From Elusimicrobia bacterium CG08_land_8_20_14_0_20_59_10 (GTDB lineage: Bacteria > Elusimicrobiota > Elusimicrobia > Elusimicrobiales > UBA9959), in the NCBI GenBank assembly GCA_002779045.1, contig PEXO01000210.1, positions 1-24,367 on the forward strand: a stretch of DNA of 24,367 bases, in the 5' to 3' direction. This document shows positions 1-5,378 of the stretch, piece after piece. The translations under genes were made by a program, and so were the position numbers. Each line of letters opens with the position of its first letter. Positions within the stretch are counted from its first letter, which is position 1. Under the pieces are notes generated by a model, which worked only from the letters and a program-made list of their open reading frames with translations, was not told the DNA's origin and did not search any database.

Positions 1-1093
1 ACAGACCACCGGTATGCTCGTTCGTCGCGCCTCGCATCCGCCTCAAATCTGAGCCTCCAAATGCTTCAGTTATTTCGTTACGCTTCCTAACATAGAGTAT
101 CCTGCCGTCCGGCCCCAGGTTGCAGACCAGGTCGTTGAGCGTATCCAGCAGGGACCGGTATTTCTGTTCCTCCGCCGCCTTCCGGCTTTCGGCCAGCTTG
201 TTCTTGAGGATGAGCGAATATACGCGCGCCAACTTTCTTGCGGTTTCCAGGTCCGCTTTGTTGTAGCCGGCCGGCGAGTTGGCCAGGGCCAGTATCCCCA
301 GCACGTTCTCCCCGGCCAGGGCCGGTACGGCCAGGAAAGAGCTTATTTTTATGTGACCCGCGGGAACCCCGCCGGAGCGCGGATCGGCGGCCGCGGTATT
401 GGTCAGCAGCGGCTTTTTGTTCTTCAGTACCCAGCCCCACAGGCCGTTGAACTCTTTGAAGATGAAATTCTTCTTTTTTACACGGCAGTCCTTCCAGACG
501 TTATCGGTCAGGGTGGGTATATGCAGGTGGCCGGTGGCGGGCTCTATATGGCCGGCGAAACCGAAGGGGCTGTTGGTAAGGCGGCGCGCTTCGTCGAGGA
601 CGGTGCGGGAAGCCTCCTCCATGGTAATTTCGGGCAGGGAGAGGAAAACCTCTTCCAGGTGCGTGGTGGCGTCAGCTGTGTCGCGTTCGCGCGTGAGCAG
701 CCTTTCCCTGTCTTCGTACGACAGCCTTCCGCTTATGGCCTTCGCCGCCGCCGTCAGCAAGCGCTTGACGGCGGCCCGTTCTCTGCCGGCGCCGGGTCTC
801 GCCAGCAGGCAGCCGCCCGTTCCCGCGCCGTCTATCCCCGCCGAAATCAACTCTTCCGGTAACTTTCGCTTTCCCCGGCTGATTTCCAGCAGCCTGGCGT
901 GTTCTTCTAGCGTGAAATTTTCCGCGAGGTCGAAGCCCGGGGTGTTCTCCCCGGGCGCGATTATCAGCGCCAGGGCGGCATCCGGGCCGGACGCGTCCGA
1001 CCCGCGCAGCGTCTTCATCACGCGGCGCAGGAAAGCGTCGAAGTTGTCAGGAAGGCCTGCCGCCTCCAGCAGTTTCTCTATCGAAGTATTCAT
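1..1093 (-). CDS. GAF/PAS-domain signalling protein, probable sensor kinase (partial, 3' end off the window)
   Basis: An open reading frame of 364 codons runs on the minus strand from an ATG at 1093-1091 to the window edge without a stop, so the C-terminus is missing. Residues about 145-298 read as a GAF domain: a helix, then the conserved FNGLWGWVLKNKKPLL segment, then SSFLAVPALAGENVLGILALAN. Residues about 311-335 read like the start of a PAS domain (KYRSLLDTLNDLVCNLGPDG then RILYV). The first 140 residues are not recognised. It lies 36 bases after an OmpR/PhoB-type response regulator on the same strand, so it is probably the cognate sensor, with a histidine kinase or similar output domain beyond the edge; that part is inference. 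From about residue 336 (base 88 downward) the sequence stops looking like PAS and changes composition, which may reflect a repeat, a rearrangement or an assembly-edge artefact. Confidence 0.7.
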   Translation of the reverse strand, partial: MNTSIEKLLEAAGLPDNFDAFLRRVMKTLRGSDASGPDAALALIIAPGENTPGFDLAENFTLEEHARLLEISRGKRKLPEELISAGIDGAGTGGCLLARPGAGRERAAVKRLLTAAAKAISGRLSYEDRERLLTRERDTADATTHLEEVFLSLPEITMEEASRTVLDEARRLTNSPFGFAGHIEPATGHLHIPTLTDNVWKDCRVKKKNFIFKEFNGLWGWVLKNKKPLLTNTAAADPRSGGVPAGHIKISSFLAVPALAGENVLGILALANSPAGYNKADLETARKLARVYSLILKNKLAESRKAAEEQKYRSLLDTLNDLVCNLGPDGRILYVRKRNEITEAFGGSDLRRMRGATNEHTGGL

Positions 1094-1129
1094 CGTTCCC
1101 GACCGGGCGGCAGACTAGTTCACGGGCTT

Positions 1130-1816
1130 TTACTCGAACTTGTAACCGTGGCCCGCCACGGCTATTATGCGTTTGGCGAAACTACCCGTTTTTTTCCTGA
1201 GATTGGATATGTGCACTTCCACGGTGTGCGGGTTATTGTAATCCGCCGTGTTGTAGCCCCAGACCGTCTCCAGCAGGCCGGTAAGGCTCAGCAGCCGCCC
1301 GGGGTTGGAAACCAGAGCCGTCAGCAGGTCGAATTCCTTGGAGGTGAGTTTTACCGGCTTTCCTTTTATCTTTACGGCCCGGCCTTCCAGGTCCATTTCC
1401 AGGTCGCCTTTTTTCAGGCGGGCTTCCTTCTTTGAGCCGCGCGCGGACCTGCGGATCACCGCTTTTACCTTGGCCAGCAGCAGGGGGTAGGAGAAGGGTT
1501 TTGTTACATAGTCGTCGGCGCCGAAGGTATAGCCTGAGACCATATCAGCTTCCGAGATCTTCTTGCCGGACATTATGATCAGAGGAATGCCCGCCGTTGC
1601 GCGGCCTTCTTTTATCCTGCGGCAGAGGGTAAAGCCGTCCATGCGCGGCATATCCACGTCCGTTATTATCACATCGGGTTTTCCGGCGGGGACCGCGGCC
1701 AGCGCCTGTACGCCGTCGGCGGCCGTCAGGGCCTCGAAACCGTGGTTTTCCAGGTATTTTTTCAGGATGGACAGCAGTTCGTCGTCGTCGTCGACAATAA
1801 GCGCGCGTTCTTTCAT
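1130..1816 (-). CDS. OmpR/PhoB-family response regulator
   Basis: This 228-residue DNA-binding response regulator has an N-terminal receiver domain (1-120). D9/D10 form the acidic pocket, D53 in VIITDVDMP is the phospho-acceptor, S83 takes the switch Ser/Thr position and K106 sits in the TKPF motif. A short linker leads to a C-terminal winged helix (about 130-228) with the typical LTSKEFDLLTALVSNPGRLL and HTVEVHISNLRKK segments and the final GHGYKFE. A ribosome site AAGGGG precedes the ATG at 1816. The downstream gene on the same strand is a GAF/PAS sensor, giving a two-component operon. Family members bind tandem direct repeats about 11 bases apart, and two arrays of exactly that form lie 277 and 531 bases upstream (nearest repeats at 2093 and 2347). 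The link between this protein and those arrays is inferred. The signal it senses is unknown; nothing here proves a phosphate role. Confidence 0.93.
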   Translation of the reverse strand: MKERALIVDDDDELLSILKKYLENHGFEALTAADGVQALAAVPAGKPDVIITDVDMPRMDGFTLCRRIKEGRATAGIPLIIMSGKKISEADMVSGYTFGADDYVTKPFSYPLLLAKVKAVIRRSARGSKKEARLKKGDLEMDLEGRAVKIKGKPVKLTSKEFDLLTALVSNPGRLLSLTGLLETVWGYNTADYNNPHTVEVHISNLRKKTGSFAKRIIAVAGHGYKFE

Positions 1817-1845
1817 TTCTTAACCCCTTTTACGGCGTTTAGAAA

Positions 1846-1874
1846 ATTATATACAAAAAAGCGCCCCGCCGGAA
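1846..1874 (-). promoter_or_regulatory. Possible proximal promoter of the response regulator gene
   Basis: On the minus strand a perfect TATAAT lies at 1851-1846, and 17 bases upstream a poor -35 (TTCCGG, 1874-1869) overlaps the terminator-like stem. The start codon is 30 bases downstream. A -10 directly behind an oligo-U tract would let the regulator be expressed independently of the repeat modules upstream. The weak -35 makes this tentative. Confidence 0.35.
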
Positions 1875-1936
1875 TGATCATGATGTTCTGACAGTATGCC
1901 TTACTGGGATGCGTCATTTGTTGTGCCCGGCGGGGC
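1855..1936 (-). terminator. Long-loop terminator or attenuator between the upstream RNA module and the response regulator
   Basis: On the minus strand the arms at 1936-1927 and 1872-1863 form a perfect 10-base-pair GC stem (GCCCCGCCGG with CCGGCGGGGC). It is followed by CG and a run of six U (1860-1855). The loop is unusually long at 54 bases and contains a small internal hairpin (CAGTA, loop AGGCA, TACTG). It lies between the first structured RNA and the response regulator, so it could end the RNA transcript or control read-through into the regulator. The long loop makes it a poor simple terminator, so an attenuator or a further structured RNA is equally possible. Confidence 0.5.
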
Positions 1937-1946
1937 TTAAATTTAG

Positions 1947-2031
1947 CCAGCGCTGCAGGATGCTAGAGCAAGGGGCCCGAAGGCCCCGAGTCTTGGGGGT
2001 TGGGTTAGGGGGGCGCACCTCACAGCGCTGG
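1947..2031 (-). ncRNA. Candidate structured small RNA, copy 1
   Basis: Read on the minus strand, the ends are perfectly complementary (CCAGCGCTG at 2031-2023 with CAGCGCTGG at 1955-1947). After a 2x2 internal loop the helix continues with GGTGC pairing to GCATC (one G-U). Inside are an unpaired C-rich segment (CCCCCCTAACCCAACCCCC) and a hairpin GGGGC-CUUCGG-GCCCC with a cUUCGg tetraloop, which points to the minus strand as the transcribed one. A near-copy lies at 2176-2261, and the differences fall in helices or C-run lengths. A promoter-like module sits upstream (2078-2131), with a start expected near 2071. The C-rich segment could pair with G-rich ribosome binding sites, as described for other C-rich regulatory RNAs; function here is inference. 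I do not recognise it as a known RNA family. Confidence 0.6.
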
Positions 2032-2077
2032 GGATTCGTTGAATTTGTAAAAGAACAGTACGACTTGCGACACTTAA

Positions 2078-2131
2078 AGTATAGTAAAGAGCGTTCAAGA
2101 AACGTTCAAATGCAGCTCAAAAGACGCTCAA
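2078..2131 (-). promoter_or_regulatory. Activator-type promoter: four 11-base direct repeats plus -10 (module 1)
   Basis: On the plus strand GTTCAA, GTTCAA, GCTCAA and GCTCAA begin at 2093, 2104, 2115 and 2126, each exactly 11 bases apart (TTGAAC/TTGAGC on the minus strand). Nine bases beyond the innermost repeat is a minus-strand TATACT (2083-2078). The -35 position (2106-2101) reads AACGTT, unlike sigma-70, so the promoter probably needs an activator. Repeats at about -22 to -60 from the predicted start match the layout of PhoB-type promoters, where 11-base repeats replace the -35. The bound protein is not shown; the adjacent OmpR/PhoB-type regulator is the natural candidate. Confidence 0.65.
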
Positions 2132-2175
2132 TATCAGCCTGGTCTTTAGACCGCAAAGTTTCATCTATAAATCAG

Positions 2176-2261
2176 CCAGCGCCGCACGGTGCTAGAGCAA
2201 GGGGCCCGAAGGCCCCGAGTCTTGGGGGGTTTGGGTTAGGGGGCGCACCGCACAGCGCTGG
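2176..2261 (-). ncRNA. Candidate structured small RNA, copy 2
   Basis: This is the second copy of the RNA at 1947-2031. On the minus strand the ends pair over nine positions (CCAGCGCTG with CGGCGCTGG, one U-G). A symmetric TG/TG internal loop follows, then six perfect pairs CGGTGC/GCACCG. The same cUUCGg hairpin and C-rich segment (CCCCCTAACCCAAACCCCCC) follow. Compared with copy 1, an A-C mismatch at the helix end becomes C-G through two changes, a G-U becomes G-C and a U-A becomes U-G. These changes keep or improve pairing, as expected for a conserved RNA fold. Its own promoter module is at 2332-2385. The leader from the predicted start (about 2325) to the fold is longer than in copy 1 and unrelated in sequence. 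Confidence 0.6.
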
Positions 2262-2331
2262 GGATCTTGTGCCGTACCTGGACCAGGTCCATCGGACGGC
2301 TGTTTTTTAGAGAGCTTCCTGCTGCCTTTAT

Positions 2332-2385
2332 AGTATAACAAGGCGGGTTCAGGAATCGTTCAATTGCGGCTCAAAAGATGTTCAA
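2332..2385 (-). promoter_or_regulatory. Activator-type promoter: four 11-base direct repeats plus -10 (module 2)
   Basis: GTTCAG, GTTCAA, GCTCAA and GTTCAA begin at 2347, 2358, 2369 and 2380 on the plus strand, again exactly 11 bases apart. The minus-strand TATACT lies at 2337-2332, with the same 9-base gap as module 1. The -35 position reads AACGAT. Hexamers, period and gap are kept while the base pairs between them vary, which argues for protein binding and not just a recent duplication. Confidence 0.65.
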
Positions 2386-2542
2386 TAATCCCCGGCGGAA
2401 CTTTTACTGCGGGAAAGCCGCCGCGCGCGGCCTGTAATTTTCTAAAATATACATAATGCGCGGCAGGGTGTAGCGGCTCCGCTGGTAATACGCCGCCTGC
2501 GGCAGGGGCCCGGCCCCGCGGTATTCCCGGCGATAGAAAAAT

Positions 2543-4618
2543 ATGGCCTCCATACAGTTCTTAAAAGGCATAGGTCCCAAAAAGGCGGAGCTCTTCGCGC
2601 GCCTCGGCCTGGAAACGCTCGACGACCTGCTTTTTAATTTCCCGCGTAAATGGGAGGACCGCCGCCTGCCCGGAAAAAAAGAACCTCTCCCTTTCGTGGA
2701 AGACGCCCCGGTCCTGAAAGGAAAGATAAAGACCGTCCGCGACCTCTACACCTCCGGCCGGCTGCGTATTTTTAAGCTTACCCTGGAGACCCGCTACGGC
2801 GAGGCCGAGGCCAGCTTCTTCAAGCGGCACAGCCCGCGCTTCGACGTCTTTGCCGGGCTGCGCAAGGACCTGCGGGAAGGCCGCACCGTCTGGATAACCG
2901 GTACGCCCGAAGACCCGCTCTTCATGAGCCGCGTGCGCGCCGACGAGTATTACCTTGACGATGACGTCCGCGCCCTGAAGATGCATGTGGGCCGGCTGGT
3001 GCCCGTCTACCCGCTGACCGAGGGCCTTACCGCCAGGATGATGCGCGAAGCTGTTTATACCGCGGCAGCCTCCCTGGCCGAAACCGTAGGCGAATTCCTG
3101 CCGCCGGACCTGGCCGCCCGGCGCGGTCTGGCCGCGCGGGACCTGGCCGCCCGCGCCATACATTTCCCGGAGAATAATTTCGAGCTGGTGCAGGCCCGCC
3201 GCCGCTTCATCTACGAAGAGCTGCTGCTGCTGGCGCTGGCCTGGGCCATAAAACGGCGCCAGACCCGCAGCGTGGAAAAAAACTTCACCTACGAGATAAA
3301 GAAAACCCTCCTCACCCCTTTCCGGCAAAACCTCGGCTTCAGCCTTACCGCCGCGCAGGCGCATGCCATAAACGAGATCTTCGCCGACATGCAGGCCCCC
3401 GTGCCCATGGCGCGCCTGCTGGAAGGCGACGTAGGCTCGGGCAAGACGGTGGTGGCACTTTCGGCCATGCTGCTGGCGGCCGAGAACGGCGGACAGAGCG
3501 TGTTCGCCGCCCCTACGGAAATACTGGCCGAGCAACACCACTTTACTTTCGAGAAATTCCTGAAAGGCCTGGGATTGCGCTTCGCGCTGCTGACAGGCCG
3601 TATGAAGGGCGCCGTCAGGAAAAAGCTGCTGGAAGAGCTGGCGGAGGGAAAAATAGACATCCTGATAGGCACGCATGCCGTTATAGGTGCAGGCGTGAAG
3701 TTTAAGAACCTGCGGCTGGTGGTGGTGGACGAACAGCACCGTTTCGGCGTGCGGCAGCGCGCGGCGCTCCGGGCCAAGGGCGACCGGGTCGACATGCTTA
3801 TTATGACCGCCACGCCCATACCGCGCACGCTCTTCCTGGCGCTGTACGGCGACCTGGACCTGTCGGTCATAAAGGAAATGCCGCCGGGGCGCAAGCCGGT
3901 GAAGACCACCGAGGCCGGGGAGGAAATAGCCTTCCGCGCCGCAGCCGACGAGGCCGCCAAAGGCCGGCAGGTATATATCGTCTACCCCGTAATAGAGGAG
4001 ACGCAGGACGCGGACATGAAGTCCGTCAAGGCGGAGTTCGCGCGGCTGCAGGCCCTGTTCAAGGGGCGGAAGGTGGATATGCTGCACGGCCGCCTGCCCT
4101 CCGAGCTGAAGAAGCAGGTGATGGAGGATTTCGCGGCCGGCCGCACGGATATTCTGGTGGCTACGCAGGTGATAGAGGTGGGGATCGATGTTCCCAATGC
4201 CACGCTGATGGTGATAAACAATGCCGAGCGCTTTGGCCTGGCGAGCCTGCACCAGCTGCGCGGCCGGGTGGGGCGCGGGCGCTGGGATTCGCGCTGCCTG
4301 CTGGTGCCGTATGCGCGCACGGGGGATTCGGCCGAGCGCCTGCGGGCCATGGTGCAGACTTCCAACGGCTTCGAGCTGAGTGAAAGGGATATATATATAA
4401 GGGGCGCGGGCGAGATCCTGGGGCTGCGCCAGCATGGCGACATGGACCTGAAGCTGGCGGATATGTCGCGCGATAAGGAGATACTTGAACAGGCCATAGA
4501 GGACCGCGAGGCCATCCTGGCCGCCGACCCCGACCTGCAAACCCGCCCCAATGCCGGCCTCCGCCGTAAACTGCACGATCTCTACGCCGAGCGCTGGAAC
4601 CTGATAGATCTTTCCTGA
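2543..4618 (+). CDS. recG: ATP-dependent DNA helicase RecG
   Basis: The 691-residue product is the usual RecG length. RecG remodels stalled replication forks and branch-migrates Holliday junctions. The N-terminus carries a helix-hairpin-helix-like start (FLKGIGPKKAELFARLGL) and the wedge/OB region. Helicase motifs follow in order: Walker A GDVGSGKT (K301), the DEQH box at 396-399, MTATPIPRTL, then in the second domain LHGRLP, ATQVIEVGIDVPNA and QLRGRVGRG. The C-terminal region ARTGDSAERL through ERDIYIRGAGEILG is typical. The ATG at 2543 is preceded by only a weak ribosome site (GATAGAAAAAT). It is transcribed away from the two-component pair and stands alone. Confidence is very high from motif order and length. 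Confidence 0.98.
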   Translation: MASIQFLKGIGPKKAELFARLGLETLDDLLFNFPRKWEDRRLPGKKEPLPFVEDAPVLKGKIKTVRDLYTSGRLRIFKLTLETRYGEAEASFFKRHSPRFDVFAGLRKDLREGRTVWITGTPEDPLFMSRVRADEYYLDDDVRALKMHVGRLVPVYPLTEGLTARMMREAVYTAAASLAETVGEFLPPDLAARRGLAARDLAARAIHFPENNFELVQARRRFIYEELLLLALAWAIKRRQTRSVEKNFTYEIKKTLLTPFRQNLGFSLTAAQAHAINEIFADMQAPVPMARLLEGDVGSGKTVVALSAMLLAAENGGQSVFAAPTEILAEQHHFTFEKFLKGLGLRFALLTGRMKGAVRKKLLEELAEGKIDILIGTHAVIGAGVKFKNLRLVVVDEQHRFGVRQRAALRAKGDRVDMLIMTATPIPRTLFLALYGDLDLSVIKEMPPGRKPVKTTEAGEEIAFRAAADEAAKGRQVYIVYPVIEETQDADMKSVKAEFARLQALFKGRKVDMLHGRLPSELKKQVMEDFAAGRTDILVATQVIEVGIDVPNATLMVINNAERFGLASLHQLRGRVGRGRWDSRCLLVPYARTGDSAERLRAMVQTSNGFELSERDIYIRGAGEILGLRQHGDMDLKLADMSRDKEILEQAIEDREAILAADPDLQTRPNAGLRRKLHDLYAERWNLIDLS

Positions 4619-4642
4619 AAGGCGCGGCTCCGGCGCCCCTTT
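4618..4642 (+). terminator. Weak terminator-like hairpin after recG
   Basis: GGCGC (4621-4625) pairs with GCGCC (4633-4637), flanked by AAA before and CCTTT after. The stem is short and the T-run poor, so it may end only part of the recG transcripts. Confidence 0.3.
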
Positions 4643-4820
4643 GGGCAACCGTCACAAACTTGAAACATAAATTCTTAGCGCTGATTCTGCACGCGATTTA
4701 ACGCTGACATATAATTCGTATTTAATGTCAACAGGTATTTTCATAGGGGAGCACTTTACATGTTTTTTACTTTAGTGTAAAATAATCACGCTACTACTAA
4801 TAGTGGTGGGGTCAGTCTGA

Positions 4821-4865
4821 AACACAACGTATAGTAGTTCGGCCGGCTGCCGGGGATAGTATAGT
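4821..4865 (+). promoter_or_regulatory. Possible NrdR-box pair upstream of nrdR
   Basis: The 16 bases at 4822-4837 (ACACAACGTATAGTAG) match about 12 positions of the NrdR-box pattern as I recall it (ACACWATATATWGTGT). A second TATAGT half-site lies at 4860-4865, 30 bases from the first; paired NrdR boxes are usually about 31-32 apart. The second box is poor, and TATAGT could be a -10. The rest of 4643-4915 has a TATAAT at 4710-4715 without a clear -35, and small hairpins near 4755-4812 and 4881-4893. I recognise no riboswitch. Confidence 0.3.
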
Positions 4866-4915
4866 AAAGGCGCCGTCTCGGGGGCCTTTCGGCCGGAAGT
4901 TAAGGGAAAACAGCG

Positions 4916-5365
4916 ATGAAATGTCCTTTTTGCGGCGCGGAAGAGACCAAAGTCACGGACAGCCGCGACTCGTCCGAGGCCTTTGAAATAAGGCGGCGGC
5001 GCGAATGTGAGAAGTGCCAGAAACGGTTCACGACTTACGAGCGCATAGAGTCCCACCCGCTGGTAGTGATAAAAAAGGACGGCCGGCGCGAGGGCTTTTC
5101 CGTGGAAAAGCTGATGAGCGGCATCGTGAAATCCTGCCAGAAGCGGGAAGTTAGCGTGGAAAAAATGGAGGAGGCGGGGCGGGAGATCGAGAGTTCACTG
5201 AGGAACGAGGACAAAAGCGAGATCCCCAGCGGCGTTATAGGGGAGCTGGTGGCCAAAAAACTCAAGAGACTCGACAAGGTCGCGTACATACGGTTCGCAT
5301 CCATCTATAAGGATTTCGAGGATGTCACCGATTTCGAAAGAGAGATCAAATTAATAAAGAGATAG
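4916..5365 (+). CDS. nrdR: Transcriptional repressor NrdR
   Basis: The 149-residue protein matches the family length. An N-terminal zinc ribbon has C3, C6, C31 and C34 (MKCPFCG and ECEKCQKRFTTYER). An ATP-cone follows (about 49-139, starting VVIKKDGRREGFSVEKL), which reads the dATP/ATP state and drives oligomer changes that control binding to NrdR boxes. AAGGG in TTAAGGGAAAAC serves as ribosome site before the ATG at 4916. It sits 13 bases upstream of nrdD, its expected target, so the pair is probably co-transcribed and autoregulated. Function is secure from the zinc ribbon plus ATP-cone arrangement. Confidence 0.97.
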   Translation: MKCPFCGAEETKVTDSRDSSEAFEIRRRRECEKCQKRFTTYERIESHPLVVIKKDGRREGFSVEKLMSGIVKSCQKREVSVEKMEEAGREIESSLRNEDKSEIPSGVIGELVAKKLKRLDKVAYIRFASIYKDFEDVTDFEREIKLIKR

Positions 5366-5378
5366 GGGATATAAAGAA

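Larger units (their letters stand above)
1947..2385 (-). repeat. Diverged tandem duplication of a promoter plus RNA module
   Basis: Two direct copies, 1947-2131 and 2176-2385, each contain (minus strand) the 11-base repeat array, TATACT, a leader and the structured RNA. The RNA core and the array are strongly conserved. The leaders between them differ in length (about 46 against 70 bases) and sequence. The rest of the gene-free stretch 1817-2542 holds the long-loop stem at 1855-1936, GC-rich inverted segments at 2460-2520, and an AT-rich promoter-like block at 2433-2457 ahead of recG. I see no credible coding sequence in it. Confidence 0.7.

Noticed and set aside
353..1118. Plus-strand frames opposite the sensor gene
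   Set aside because: The minus-strand translation gives a clear GAF domain and a PAS start; the plus-strand frames have low-complexity Ser/Arg/Pro composition and no motifs.
1990..2250. Plus-strand G-runs (GGGGGTTGGGTTAGGGGGG) as a G-quadruplex or telomere-like repeat
   Set aside because: A quadruplex is possible but does not explain the paired ends, the tetraloop hairpin or the -10 and 11-base arrays; resemblance to telomere repeats is chance.
1909..2310. A plus-strand 133-codon open frame covering both RNA repeats
   Set aside because: It runs through non-coding duplicated structure, has no ribosome site or domain, and its residues just reflect the repeat; the cUUCGg loop and promoters favour minus-strand RNAs.
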